Notes: generated from the sequence alone by a model not told the origin. 64,000 nucleotides of DNA from Roseiarcus sp963780825 (GCA_963780825.1 CAWADL010000007.1:62001-126000), one strand, 5' to 3'. Positions 31,501-41,762 are shown, counted from the first letter of the stretch. Numbers and translations are program-made.

Positions 31501-34094
31501 TGCAACATCTGCCGACGTGCCAGCCCTATCTGGAGTGGGCGTTCGAAGCCGCGCAGGAGGTGGGTGACATTGCCTATGCCGCCTACAGCCGCGCCGATTT
31601 GGCTGCGAACCTTGTCAACTCCGGGGAGCCGCTCGCCGAGGCTGAGCAGCAGATTCTGAATGGACTGAGCTTCGCGCGGAAAGCGAAGTTTCGTCTCGTT
31701 GCTGACGGGATTGGCTTCTGGCTCTCCCTCATCCGGTGCCTTCAAGGCCGGACCTCGGCTTTTGGCTGCTTGAGCGATTCCGAGTTCGATGAGGAAAAAT
31801 TTGAACTCCAGTTGGAGAGCGATCCGCAACGGGCAAAATCCGCGGGCGCCTATTGGATCCGCAAACTTCAGGCCCGTTTTTTCGCCGACGACTACAGAGC
31901 CGCACTCGCCGCCGCCGCGAGGGCCGCCACTGTGCTCTGGGCGATGCCCACGGACTTCGAGTCGGCGGAATACCACTTTTGCGCTGGCGTCGCCCGCGCA
32001 GCGCTATGCGATGTCACATCGCCTAACGAGCTTTCACGCGATCTAGTGGTACTGCACGCCCATCGAGACAAATTGACGCTCTGGGCAGGAAACTGTCCGC
32101 AGAATTTCTCGTGTCGCGCGGCGCTAATTGATGCCGAGATCGCGCGTCTGGAAGGCCGCGAACTGGAAGCCCAAGGCCTGTATGAGCAGTCCATCCGGTT
32201 GTCGAACGAACACAGATTCTTGCAGATCGAGGGCGTAGCCAACGAGGTCACGGCTCGGTTCTACGCTTCGCGCGGTTTTATGACGATTGCCGACGCCTAT
32301 CGCCGTCAGTCGCGGATCTGCTACTTCCGCTGGGGCGCTGAGGGCAAGGTTCGGCAGTTCGACCTGATGTATCCCCATCTGAGCGAGAAGCCGCCGCGCG
32401 CGGGCGCGATCATAACGGCAGCTCGGGGCGACCAGCTTGACCTGGCGTACGTGGTGGAGATGTCGCAAGCGATCTCCGGTGAGATCCTGCTCGACGGACT
32501 GATTGAGCGGTTGATGGTCGTCACGGTCAAGCATGCGGGCGCAGTCAGAGCGCTGCTGCTGCTGCCGCGGGACGAGGAAATGCATATCGTCGCCGAGGCT
32601 ACGACCAACCAGGATATGGTCGAGGTGAGGTTGTGTGACGTATCCGATGTCGCCGAAGCGCTGCCAGAGTCCATGCTTCGCTATGTCACGCGTTCGCGCG
32701 AGAGCGTCTTGCTCGATGACGCGCTGCAACCCAACGCCTATTCGACGGATCCGTTTGTTACGAGGTCGCGCCCTCGTTCGGTTGTGTGTCTTCCCTTGAT
32801 CAAGCAGGCCCGGCTGGTTGGCGTGCTATATCTCGAGAACAACGTGTCTCCCTACGCGTTTACGCGTGAGCGCCTCGATGTCTTGCGGATTCTTGCCTCA
32901 CAAGCGGCTATCTCGCTGGAAAATACCCGCTTGTACCGAGACCTCGAACAACGCGAAGCCAAGATCCGAGGGCTGGTCGACGCCAACATTATCGGAATCT
33001 GCGTCGGGTCAAGCGACGGTCGAATGATTGAAGCCAATGACGCGTATCTCCGCATTGTAGGATACGATCGAGAGGATCTGCGTTCCGGTCGTATCAGTTG
33101 GACGGACCTGACGCCGCCGGAATGGCGCGATCGTTCGGCGGAGGCTTTCGCCAAAGCTACGATGACGGGCGCCGCGCAGCCGTACGAAAAAGAGTATTTT
33201 CGCAAGGATGGTAGCCGCGTCCCCGTGCTGGTTGGTGTGGCGGGTATCGAGGGGATTCAACACCAAAGCGTGTCTTTCGTGCTCGACCTGACCGAGCGGA
33301 AACGGGCGGAGGCGGAGGCGCGCGAAAGCCGGCAGCGATTCCGAGAGGTCCAATTGGAGCTGGAACACGCCAACCGCGTCGCGACGATTGGGCAGCTATC
33401 CGCCTCGATTGCCCATGAGGTCAACCAGCCAATCGCCTCGGCGGTCACCAACGCGCAAACCGCGATGCGTTGGCTGGAGGCGGAGCCTCCAAATCTCCAC
33501 AAGGCCAAGCAAGCGCTCGCTCGGATCCTCGAAAACGCCAATCGCGCGGCTGAGGTCATCAGCGGGATCCGCGCGCTGGTCAAGAAAGAGCCGCCCCGGC
33601 AGGATCGTCTGGAGATAAACGAAACTATCATGGAGGTCATCGCCATGACCCGAGGGGAGGTTTTGAGAAACGAGGTATCGGTGAGAACGCGATTCAAGCA
33701 GGGCCTGCCGCGCGTACAAGGAGATCGGGTCCAACTGCAACAAGTCATACTCAACTTGATTATCAACGCGGCCGAGGCCATGACCGGCGTCAGCGATGGA
33801 AAGCGCGAATTGCTGATCAGCACCGGCGACTCCGGGCCCGAGGACATAATCGTCGCGGTCGCGGATTCGGGTCCGGGATTGGGAACCGTGAGTTCTGAAC
33901 GCCTGTTCGACGCCTTTTACACGACGAAACCCACTGGATTGGGTATGGGACTTGCGATCTGCCGCACGATTGTCGAAGCTCATGGGGGCAGATTGTTTGC
34001 GTCGGCGAACGCGCCTCGAGGCGCCATCTTTCAGTTCACAGTGCCGGTGTTGACGCCGGCCGAGAATTTGCTCGGACATTTTTCGGATAAGTGA
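28549..34094 (+). CDS. Giant kinase-like/AAA ATPase/GAF/PAS sensor histidine kinase, two frameshifts
   Basis: One gene of about 1848 codons. Residues 1-290 are a Ser/Thr-kinase-like domain with HKDLKPAHIL (128-137) and GTLAYMAPEQ, but the metal-binding DFG reads GFG (LTGFGIA, 147-153) and no clear glycine loop or VAIK lysine is seen, so activity is doubtful. An AAA domain follows (Walker A GYSGIGKSA at 331, FFDDLQWLD). Frames step at about 29990 and 30319 (each one extra base). A long helical region, a GAF domain (about 32440-32930), a PAS domain (32960-33290), HisKA (IAHEVNQP, His at 33414-33416) and HATPase (INAAEAM, DSGPGLG, GLGMGLAIC) complete it. No response regulator is adjacent. Confidence 0.85.
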
Positions 34095-34135
34095 GCCGCC
34101 CCCTTGTACACTGACACGACGCTCGTAGGACCGCG

Positions 34136-34630
34136 TTAGAAAGAGTCCGGCTCGATCCCGGATCGCTTCAGACGCGAGACGACATTGTCGAGAGCGCTCA
34201 GGAAACGAGAGCGATCACGTGGGCCAAAGGGCGGCGGCCCGCTCGTTGTCTGACCGGCTGAACGCAACTGGTCCATCAAGTTTCGCGTCGCAAGCGCCAT
34301 TCCAATCGAGCTTTCGCTGAATGGCTTTCCCGTTGGACTCAGCACTTCCGCAGCTTTCTTCACGCAACGGCTCGCGAGCGGTACATCCGATGTGATGACG
34401 ATCGCGCCGAGCCCGACCCGCTCAGCGATCCAGTCGTCTGCTGCATCCGGCCCAGCGCCAACCACAACGCGCTCCAGACCAGGGGCGGGTGGCACAAGGA
34501 TTGGACTGTTGGCGACTACGTAGACCTTGAGCTTGTAGCGCGCTGCAACCCGATAGGTCTCTTCTTTGACCGGGCAGGCGTCGGCGTCGACAAATATGCG
34601 GAGGCGAGGTGGTTCCGACGATACTTCCAT
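34136..34630 (-). CDS. YaiI/YqxD family (DUF188) protein
   Basis: A 164-residue protein with the YaiI/YqxD pattern: RIFVDADACPVKEE at the N-terminus, VYVVANSPI, VVVGAGPDAADDWIAE and AIVITSDVPLASRCV, then FSESSIGMALATRNLMDQLR. The fold is PIN-like and a nuclease role has been suggested for the family but not established. It lies tail-to-tail after the giant kinase gene and 19 bases downstream of the homogentisate dioxygenase gene. Confidence 0.88.
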   Translation of the reverse strand: MEVSSEPPRLRIFVDADACPVKEETYRVAARYKLKVYVVANSPILVPPAPGLERVVVGAGPDAADDWIAERVGLGAIVITSDVPLASRCVKKAAEVLSPTGKPFSESSIGMALATRNLMDQLRSAGQTTSGPPPFGPRDRSRFLSALDNVVSRLKRSGIEPDSF

Positions 34631-34649
34631 CGCACCCTTCTGGATCGGT

Positions 34650-36003
34650 TCACGGCTTCGTCGGGTCGAAGTTGCGCTTCAGGTTATGCCCATAGTCGCC
34701 ATAAGCCTGTTGCAGAGACGCAGTTTCCGCAGCGAATTTGGTCACCTTCTGCGGGAAGCGTGTCTCGAACATGAAGGCGAGCGTGCCTTCGAGCTTATGT
34801 GGCTTCAACTCGGCGGCGCTTGCCTTCTCGAACGCGCTCATGTCTGGGCCGTGCGGAAGCATGGTGTTGTGCAGCGAAATTCCACCGGGCACGAAACCAC
34901 CGCCGGTTTTGGCGTCATAGACGCCATAGACGAGGCCCATGAACTCGCTCATCACGTTCATATGGTACCAGGGCGGCCGAAACGTGTTTTCTGCCACAAG
35001 CCAGCGGTCAGTGAAGATCACAAAGTCGATGTTGGCCGTGCCGCGCGTTTCGGACGGCGAGGTCAGTACGGTGAAGATCGACGGATCCGCGTGATCATAG
35101 AGGATCGGACCGACGGGGGAGTAGCGGCGCAAATCGTATTTGTAAGGCGCGTAGTTGCCGTGCCAGGCGACGACGTCCAGCGGCGATCGCGCTACGTCGG
35201 CAACCCAGAGAGAGCCGCCCCATTTGACGAACATCTTGCCGGGCGCATCGCGGTCTTCGTAGGCCGCGACCGGCGTGAGAAAATCGCGCGGATTGGCCAG
35301 ACAATTGGCGCCGATCGGGCCGCGCTCCGGCAGCGAGAAGGCGCCGCCGTAGTTCTCGCAAATATAGCCGCGCGCCGGGCCGTCTTTCAGCTCTACGCGG
35401 ATCTTCACGCCGCGCGGTATCATTGCCGCCTCGCCGGGCTCGACGTCGATGATGCCGAACTCGGTCGCAGAAGCGAAGCCCGCCTTGCTGCGGCACGATC
35501 AACATTTCGCCGTCGGCGTTGTAGAAATACTCGTCTGTCATCGAGCGCGTGACGATATAGACATGCGCGCCCATTCCGGCCGAGCTTCCGGCGTCGCCTG
35601 CGGTGGTGATCGTATGCACGCCCTCGACGAAGGAGAGGCTCTGCTTTGGAATCGGGATGGGATCCCAGCGCAGCGGCGCGATCGGTATCTCCACTTCCGC
35701 CGCCGGCGCGGTGCGCCAAAGTCCGATGTCGGCTTTGCGGAACTTGCCCCAATGCGCGACTGTGGGTTGGATGCGATAGAGCCAGCTGCGCTCGTTGGTG
35801 GTGCGCGGCGCCGTAAAGGGCGAGCCGCTGAGTTGCTCGGCGTAGAGGCCGTAGGCGCATCGCTGCGGCGAGTTGCGTCCGACCGGCAGGGCGCCCGGCA
35901 ACGCTTCCGTCTCGAACTGATTGCCGAAGCCGGTGAGATATTGCGGCGATCCTGCGCGCAGGGCCGCCGTCATCGCTAGATTCGGGCGTGTGACCTCATT
36001 CAT
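34650..36003 (-). CDS. hmgA: Homogentisate 1,2-dioxygenase, one frameshift
   Basis: Cleaves homogentisate to maleylacetoacetate in tyrosine/phenylalanine breakdown. The N-terminus is canonical: YLTGFGNQFETEALPGALPV, NSPQRCAYGLYAEQLSGSPF. After GEMLIVPQQGGLRF there is one extra base (A at about 35469 on the plus strand) before TEFGIIDVEPGE. The C-terminal half has FRPPWYHMNVMSEFMGL (iron-ligand His and Glu) and SLHNTMLPHGPD (third ligand). Repaired length is about 450 residues, normal. The hydrolase and isomerase steps (fumarylacetoacetase, maleylacetoacetate isomerase) are not adjacent. Confidence 0.92.
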
Positions 36004-36218
36004 GAAGAGCTCCTTCGGCTATCGAGCTTGGCGGATCGCCGACTTTCCTCCAATCGAACTTGTTCTTGGCGAGGCTTAGTCCGATAACAATCTGCGCGAC
36101 CGTGAGCAAGTCGAGTGATAGTCGGCGAAGGTCGGGCTGAGATCGAATTTAAGCGGTATGTTCGCCCCGTTTGGGGGATACAGACGCTCAAGAGCAACCC
36201 CTGCGGAGAATAAATTCG

Positions 36219-37184
36219 ATGAGCGAAACCAAAACCGCGAAAGCCTTCGCGTCCCAAGGGGATATGGCCGAAAAAAAGATCTCCTTCACCGAGGTCGGCG
36301 AGGGACTGTGGGCCTTCACCGCGGAAGGAGACCCGAATACCGGCGTTATCATCGGCGATGACAGCGTGATGATCGTCGACGCGCAGGCGACGCCGCGGCT
36401 GGCCGCAAAGGTGGTCGAGAAAATTCGCACCACCACCGACAAGCCGATCAAATACGTCGTACTCTCGCATTATCATGCCGTGCGGGTTCTCGGCGCTTCG
36501 GCTTACGGCGCCTCCGAGATAATCATGTCGGAGAAAGCTCGCGCCATGGTGGCCGAGCGCGGCAAGGAGGACTGGGATTCCGAGTTCCAGCGATTCCCGC
36601 GGTTGTTCCAAGGTCACGAAAGCATTCCGGGGCTGACCTGGCCGACGCTGACGTTCAACCAACGCGCCACTTTCTATCTGGGCAAGCGCAGAGTTGATCT
36701 CAGTTTTCTCGGACGCGCGCATACAGCCGGGGATATCGTCGCCTATGTCCCCGACGCCAATGTCATGTTCACTGGCGACATCGTTGAATATCATTCGGCC
36801 TGCTATTGCGGCGATGCTCACTTCACCGACTGGCCCGCGACCCTCGAGGCGATCCGTTCGTTTGATGTCGACGCGATCGCGCCGGGCCGTGGGGATGCTT
36901 TTGTCGGCAAGGCGCGGGTTGGAGAGGCGCTGGACAATACGATCGATTTCGTGACCTCGACGTACCGTCCGATCGCCCGTGTGGCGCGCGGCGGAGGATC
37001 GTTGAAAGAAGCGTGGGATGCCTGCCGCGCCGCGTGCGATCCGAAGTTCGCCTCCTATGCGATCTACGAACATTGCCTGCCGTTCAATGTCGCGCGCGCT
37101 TACGACGAGGCGCTAGGGATCGACACGCCGCGTATCTGGACCGCGGAGCGTGACATCGCCATGTGGGCTTCGCTGCAGGGGTGA
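36219..37184 (+). CDS. MBL fold metallo-hydrolase with altered metal motif
   Basis: A 321-residue metallo-beta-lactamase-fold protein. It has TGVIIGDDSVMIVDAQATP, a second motif GRAHTAGDIVAY and FTGDIVEYHSACYCGD. The usual HxHxDH motif reads HYHAVR at residues 86-91, so the Asp and last His are missing, which argues for an altered metal site or a changed reaction. I chose ATG 36219 (ggag upstream); an in-frame start at 36171 would add 16 residues. It lies divergent from hmgA across about 215 bases and may work on an aromatic-pathway ester or thioester; this is only context. Confidence 0.82.
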   Translation: MSETKTAKAFASQGDMAEKKISFTEVGEGLWAFTAEGDPNTGVIIGDDSVMIVDAQATPRLAAKVVEKIRTTTDKPIKYVVLSHYHAVRVLGASAYGASEIIMSEKARAMVAERGKEDWDSEFQRFPRLFQGHESIPGLTWPTLTFNQRATFYLGKRRVDLSFLGRAHTAGDIVAYVPDANVMFTGDIVEYHSACYCGDAHFTDWPATLEAIRSFDVDAIAPGRGDAFVGKARVGEALDNTIDFVTSTYRPIARVARGGGSLKEAWDACRAACDPKFASYAIYEHCLPFNVARAYDEALGIDTPRIWTAERDIAMWASLQG

Positions 37185-37208
37185 TGCGGAGGGGTCCCCG
37201 GCCTCGAC

Positions 37209-37351
37209 CGTCATTGCGAGCGAAGCGAAGCAATCCAGCCTCTCCGCGATGCTTCGGTTCGGCGTCACCAAGGACCGGCCCGCCAGCGTGGCTGGCTTGA
37301 GCGGTGGCGTCTTGCCCCAACGCTGGGTGGCTTCGCTTCGCAGCAATGACG
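37209..37351. repeat. Dispersed inverted repeat, cattgcgagcgaagcg type
   Basis: The left end 37209-37238 contains cgtcattgcgagcgaagcga and the right end 37323-37351 is its imperfect inverted copy ending in gcagcaatgacg; about 84 bases lie between. Sequences of this kind are scattered in intergenic DNA of many Rhizobiales genomes. It sits between the convergent MBL and hpaR genes and could fold as a large stem-loop acting as a transcription end. Confidence 0.65.
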
Positions 37352-37371
37352 TCGTGGATTCGATAGGTTAC

Positions 37372-37830
37372 CTACGCCATCCGCTCAATCAGCCTATCCA
37401 ACATGTCCAGCAGACGCTGAAGCTCCGCCGTCCCGAAGTGTTGCTCGATCGCGCGGTAGATCTCCTCGCGTTCGGGGGACACGGCTTTGATCAGCGCCTG
37501 ACCCGCCGGCGTAATGGAGAACAGAACGCGCCTGCCGTCCCCCTCCGGCTTGCCGCGCTTGATCAGTCGCCGCTCCTCCAAGGCTCGGACGATACGCGAA
37601 AGGCTTGGGGGCAACAGGGCCGCGCGGCCCGCCAATTCGCTCGCGTCGAGCGGGCTCGCCTCGCTCAGCGCGCGCACCACGCGCCATTGTTGCTCGGTGA
37701 CATCGTGCCGCGCCAGCATGGGGCGAAATTTCGCCATCACGGCTTCGCGCGCGCGAAGCAGCGAAATGGGCAGGGGGCGGCGCGTGTTTGGCAAGCAATC
37801 GACTTTCGGAAGCTGAAACGCGAATGTCAT
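37372..37830 (-). CDS. hpaR: MarR family regulator, HpaR type
   Basis: A 152-residue winged-helix repressor. LPNTRRPLPISLLRAREAVM and FRPMLARHDVTEQQWRVVRAL, then SELAGRAALLPPSLSRIVRALEERRLIKR (recognition helix and wing) match the homoprotocatechuate operon regulator HpaR. I chose ATG 37828-37830 because MTFAFQLPKVDCLPNTRR fits the family; the open frame continues 65 codons upstream across the promoter. It is divergent from hpaF with a palindromic operator between them, and probably represses the hpa operon until the aromatic acid binds. Confidence 0.88.
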   Translation of the reverse strand: MTFAFQLPKVDCLPNTRRPLPISLLRAREAVMAKFRPMLARHDVTEQQWRVVRALSEASPLDASELAGRAALLPPSLSRIVRALEERRLIKRGKPEGDGRRVLFSITPAGQALIKAVSPEREEIYRAIEQHFGTAELQRLLDMLDRLIERMA

Positions 37831-37872
37831 AGGACAGACGGAAACGAGGCCGCAATCGCCTAGGCAATGGCC

Positions 37873-37899
37873 TTGACAGACGCTTAACACGTTAAGTAT
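37873..37899 (+). promoter_or_regulatory. hpaR-hpaF divergent promoter with HpaR-type operator
   Basis: TTGACA at 37873-37878 is a good -35 for hpaF. CTTAAC-AC-GTTAAG at 37883-37896, an inverted repeat with 6-base arms and a 2-base centre, lies between the -35 and the -10 position and suits a MarR-type dimer. The 12 bases CTTAACACGTTA recur at 49123-49134 in front of the AraC/FeaR-like gene. Confidence 0.6.
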
Positions 37900-37928
37900 C
37901 GTCATCAAAAAGGGGGGAGGGCGAGCGC

Positions 37929-38318
37929 GTGCCACATCTGACGATCGAATATTCGTCCAACCTGGAGAGTCGCGCCGATCTGGACGTCCTTTGCCAAGAA
38001 ACGCTGCATGCCATTCTTGCCTCACCCGTATTCGAGATCGGCGCCGCCCGCGTGCGCGCGGTGCGATGCGATCACTACGCGATCGCCGACGAACTGGCGG
38101 AAAACGCTTTTGTGCACATGACGTTCAGGATCGGCGCCGGCCGCACACAGGACGAGAAGCGGCAGGCTGGCGAGCGGATTTTCGCGGCCGCGAAGACGGC
38201 TCTGGCGCCGCTTCTGGAAACCCCGCATTTCGGGCTCTCTCTGGAGATACGCGAGATCGATCCGGAGTTAAGTTGGAAGCAGAACACCATGCACGCGCGA
38301 CTGCGCGCAGGGGCGTGA
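37929..38318 (+). CDS. hpaF: 5-carboxymethyl-2-hydroxymuconate delta-isomerase
   Basis: A 129-residue tautomerase-superfamily enzyme that isomerises 5-carboxymethyl-2-hydroxymuconate in the homoprotocatechuate meta pathway. The start is GTG 37929, followed by proline (M-PHLTIEYS); Pro becomes residue 1 and acts as the catalytic base, which fixes the start. The rest (FEIGAARVRAVRCDHYAIAD, FVHMTFRIGAGRT) fits the CHMI family. A purine-rich AGGGGGGAGGG lies upstream. First gene of the hpa operon, 25 bases before hpaE. Confidence 0.9.
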   Translation: MPHLTIEYSSNLESRADLDVLCQETLHAILASPVFEIGAARVRAVRCDHYAIADELAENAFVHMTFRIGAGRTQDEKRQAGERIFAAAKTALAPLLETPHFGLSLEIREIDPELSWKQNTMHARLRAGA

Positions 38319-38343
38319 CTGTCGCGAAGCTGAAGAGGCGCTG

Positions 38344-39863
38344 ATGTCCCAGTTGCAAGACAATCTCAGCAAGGCCGATGGCTATCTCGCGCGATTTCGC
38401 GAGCGCGGCGCGCCGAACCATATCGGCGGCAAGGCCGTCCCCGCCGCTGATGGCGAGACGTTCGAGACGATCTCGCCGGTTGATCTGAAGCCGCTCGCGC
38501 GGGTTGCGCACGGCAAGGCGGCTGACGTCGAGCGCGCAGCGCTGGCGGCGAAGGCGGCGTTTCCGTCCTGGGCTGCGCTAGCCGGCGACGCGCGCAAGAA
38601 ACTCCTGCACAAGATTGCCGACGCGATCGTGGCGCGCGCGGAGGAGATAGCTTTCGTCGAGTGCATGGACACGGGTCAGTCACTGAAGTTCATGGCGAAG
38701 GCGGCGTTGCGCGGGGCGGAGAACTTTCGCTTTTTCGCCGATCGCGCGCCCGAAGCGCGGGACGGCAGGTCGCTTCGCGGGCCAGGTCAGATCAATATTA
38801 CGAGCCGCGCGCCGATCGGCCCGGTTGGCGTGATTACGCCGTGGAATACGCCGTTCATGCTGTCGACATGGAAGATTGCGCCAGCGCTGGCGGCTGGATG
38901 CACATTGGTGCACAAGCCGGCGGAATTTTCGCCGTTGACCGCGCGGTTGTTGGTTGAGATTGCCGAGGAGGCCGGGTTGCCGCCCGGTGTTTGGAACCTC
39001 GTGAACGGTTTTGGCGAGGACGCGGGCAAAGCGCTAACCGAACATCCGGCGATCAAGGCGATCGGCTTCGTTGGCGAAAGCCGTACGGGATCGCTTATCA
39101 TGAAACAAGGCGCGCGATACGTTGAAGCGCGTACACTTCGAGCTTGGCGGCAAGAATCCGGTCATCGTGTTCGCCGACGCCGATCTGGAGCGCGCTGCGG
39201 ATGCGGCCGTCTTCATGATCTACTCGCTCAATGGCGAGCGCTGCACCTCGTCTTCGCGGCTTTTGGTTGAGGAGAGCATCTACGAGCGGTTTACGGGCCT
39301 GGTGGCTGAGAAAGCAAAGCGGATCAGGATTGGCCATCCGCTCGACCCCGACACCGTCGTCGGCCCGCTCGATTCACCCCGTTCACCAACGCAAGGTGCT
39401 CGAATATATCGAGATCGGAAAGGCGGAGGGCGCCAGGATCGCGGCTGGCGGACGCAAACACGAGGGGCCCGGCGGCGGATGCTATGTCGAGCCGACTTTG
39501 TTTGTCGGCGCCAACAATTCGATGCGCATCGCGCAGGAGGAGATTTTCGGCCCGGTGCTGACGGCGATCCCCTTCCGCGACGAGGAGGAAGCGTTGTCGC
39601 TCGCCAATGATGTGTCCTATGGTCTCACTGGCTATCTCTGGACCGCTGACATCACCCGCGCGCTGCGTTTCACCGACCAACTCGATGTCGGCATGATCTG
39701 GGTCAACTCGGAAAACGTTCGCCATCTGCCGACCCCGTTTGGCGGCGTGAAAGCTTCAGGCATTGGGCGCGACGGCGGGGATTGGTCGTTCGATTTTTAC
39801 ATGGAGACCAAGAACGTCGCCATCGCCACCAAGGCGCACGCGATCCAGAAACTGGGCGGTTGA
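38344..39863 (+). CDS. hpaE: 5-carboxymethyl-2-hydroxymuconate semialdehyde dehydrogenase, two frameshifts
   Basis: An aldehyde dehydrogenase of about 506 residues oxidising CHM semialdehyde with NAD. The N-terminal half has SPVDLKPLARVAHG and PVGVITPWNTPFMLSTWKIA. The frame changes near 39119, then VHFELGGKNPVIVFADAD (general-base Glu) and NGERCTSSSRLLV (catalytic Cys) follow. A second extra base (G39371) precedes HPVHQRKVLEYIEIGK; the rest (EEIFGPVLTAIPF, LPTPFGGVKASGIGRDGG) is intact. Length is 3n+2, matching two inserted bases. Position between hpaF and hpaD supports the name. Confidence 0.9.
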
Positions 39864-39894
39864 GCTTCGCGCCGAACCGCACTGGGAGGAGAAC

Positions 39895-40875
39895 ATGCCG
39901 ATCCCGAAGCCGAATCTCTATCCGCCGTTCAACATTGTTCGATTGAGCCACGTCGAGCTTGCGGTCACAGACCTCGGCAAGTCGCGGGCTTTTTACGTCG
40001 ATACGCTCGGCCTACAGGTGACGGACGAGAGCAATGATCGGATCTATCTGCGTGCGCTCGAAGAGCGCGGCCATCATTGCATAGTGCTGACCCGAGCCCC
40101 CAAGGCCGAGGCGCGCGATCTCGGCTTTAAAGTCTTCGACGACGAGGATCTCGACAAAGCCGCGCGCTTTTTCAAGGCGAAAGACCTGCCGGTTGACTGG
40201 ATCGAGCGACCACATCAATCGCGCACGTTCCGCACCCGCGATCCTCTAGGGACGCCGCTCGAATTCTATGCGCGAATGGAAAGGCTGCCGCCGATCCACC
40301 AGAAATACGCGCTCTACAAAGGCGTCAAACCGCTGCGGATCGATCACTTCAATTGTTTCTCGCCGGATGTCGACGCGTCCGTCGCGTTCTACAACGAGAT
40401 CGGATTTCGCGTCACCGAATACACGGCGGACGAGGAAAGCGGTCGGCTTTGGGCGGCGTGGACGCATCGCAAAGGTGGCGTGCACGATATGGCCTTTACC
40501 AACGGCTTCGGCCCGCGGCTGCATCACACAGCGTTCTGGGTCCCGACGCCGCTCAACATCATCGACCTCCTCGATCTGATGGCGACGACCGGTTGGGTCG
40601 CCAATATCGAGCGCGGACCCGGCCGCCACGGAATTTCCAACGCGTTCTTTCTTTATGTCCTGGACCCCGACGGTCACCGCATCGAGATCTATTGCTCGGA
40701 CTATCAAACCGTCGATCCCGATCTCGAGCCGATCAAGTGGGATCTGAAGGATCCGCAGCGCCAGACGCTTTGGGGCGCGCCGGCGCCTCGCTCGTGGTTC
40801 GAACAGGGAAGCGCCTTTGCTGGCGCCGCCGTTCGCGAGCCGACGCTGGCCGCCCAACCTATCATCGCTCCTTAG
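39895..40875 (+). CDS. hpaD: 3,4-dihydroxyphenylacetate 2,3-dioxygenase
   Basis: A 326-residue two-domain class I extradiol dioxygenase opening the homoprotocatechuate ring. Each half has the vicinal-oxygen-chelate pattern. The metal ligands of the second half should be H151 (LRIDHFNCF), one of H210/H211 (LHHTAFWV) and E264 (GHRIEIYCSDY). I chose ATG 39895 because gggaggagaac precedes it. It follows hpaE by 31 bases and precedes the FAH-family gene. The gene is intact, unlike its neighbours. Confidence 0.93.
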   Translation: MPIPKPNLYPPFNIVRLSHVELAVTDLGKSRAFYVDTLGLQVTDESNDRIYLRALEERGHHCIVLTRAPKAEARDLGFKVFDDEDLDKAARFFKAKDLPVDWIERPHQSRTFRTRDPLGTPLEFYARMERLPPIHQKYALYKGVKPLRIDHFNCFSPDVDASVAFYNEIGFRVTEYTADEESGRLWAAWTHRKGGVHDMAFTNGFGPRLHHTAFWVPTPLNIIDLLDLMATTGWVANIERGPGRHGISNAFFLYVLDPDGHRIEIYCSDYQTVDPDLEPIKWDLKDPQRQTLWGAPAPRSWFEQGSAFAGAAVREPTLAAQPIIAP

Positions 40876-40889
40876 CGACGGAGTTTCGC

Positions 40890-41762
40890 ATGGCCACCGC
40901 GTCCCGCTTGGCGAGTTTTTGGAGCCAGGGCGAGTTGAAGTACGGCGCTGTGCGCGACGACGGCGTCGTTGACCTTAGCGCACGCTTCGGCGCGCAATGG
41001 CCAAGTCTGCGTGAGGCAATCGCCGACGGGGCGTTGCCACAACTCGGCGCGGAAGCGGGGCGGCTCAGTCCCGACTTTTCGCTCGCGGAAATCCGGTTCG
41101 CGATACCTGTTCCCGCTCCTGAGAAAATCATCTGCGTCGGAGTCAACTATCCCGACCGCAACGAAGAATATAAGGACGGCCAAACCGCGCAGACCAATCC
41201 TTCATTGTTTGTTCGGTTTGCGCGTTCCTTCACCGGACACCAGCAGCCCTTGATCCGGCCCCCCGAAAGCGCCCAACTCGACTACGAAGGCGAGGTTGTG
41301 ATTGTGATCGGAAAGGGCGGGCGGCGCATTCCCGAGGCCTCGGCGCTCGACCACATTGCGGCCATCTCGCTCGCCAACGAAGGGACGTTGAGGGATTGGG
41401 TTCGGCACGCCAAGTTCAACGTGACGCAGGGCAAGAATTTCGATCGTAGCGGCTCGATTGGGCCCTGGCTCGTTCCTCTGGAGAATGAGGCGCAGCTTGC
41501 CGACATAAGCTTGACAACCCGCGTCAACGGCGAAGTCAGACAGCAGGACCACACGGGCCGGATGATCTTCTCCTTCCGCCGCATCGTCAGCTACATCTCC
41601 ATTTTCACCACGCTCGCTCCCGGCGACGTTATTTTGACCGGTACGCCGACAGGGGCAGGCGCTCGGCTCGATCCTCCGGTGTGGCTCAAACCTGGCGATG
41701 TGGTGGAGGTCGAGGCGGAGGGCATCGGCGTGCTCCGCAATACCATTGAGGACGAGGCCTAG
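40890..41762 (+). CDS. Fumarylacetoacetate hydrolase family protein (HpaG-like)
   Basis: A 290-residue single-domain FAH-fold protein. IICVGVNYPDRNEEYK, FVRFARSFTGHQQPLIRP, the metal motif LDYEGEVVIVIGKGG and VILTGTPTGAGARLDPPVWL mark the family. In the hpa pathway the FAH-fold member decarboxylates or isomerises 5-oxopent-3-ene-1,2,5-tricarboxylate (HpaG); the place between hpaD and hpaH supports that role. It starts at ATG 40890, 14 bases after the hpaD stop. A general FAH-type acylpyruvase is the alternative. Confidence 0.82.
   Translation: MATASRLASFWSQGELKYGAVRDDGVVDLSARFGAQWPSLREAIADGALPQLGAEAGRLSPDFSLAEIRFAIPVPAPEKIICVGVNYPDRNEEYKDGQTAQTNPSLFVRFARSFTGHQQPLIRPPESAQLDYEGEVVIVIGKGGRRIPEASALDHIAAISLANEGTLRDWVRHAKFNVTQGKNFDRSGSIGPWLVPLENEAQLADISLTTRVNGEVRQQDHTGRMIFSFRRIVSYISIFTTLAPGDVILTGTPTGAGARLDPPVWLKPGDVVEVEAEGIGVLRNTIEDEA

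Noticed and set aside
37201..37351. Repeated gcgaagcgaagc words looked like CRISPR-type repeats
   Set aside because: There are only two imperfect, inverted copies with no regular spacers; it is a dispersed palindromic element.
37831..38025. Upstream extension of hpaR to 217 residues
   Set aside because: It would cross the divergent promoter and the start of hpaF; MTFAFQLPKVD at 37830 fits the HpaR family.
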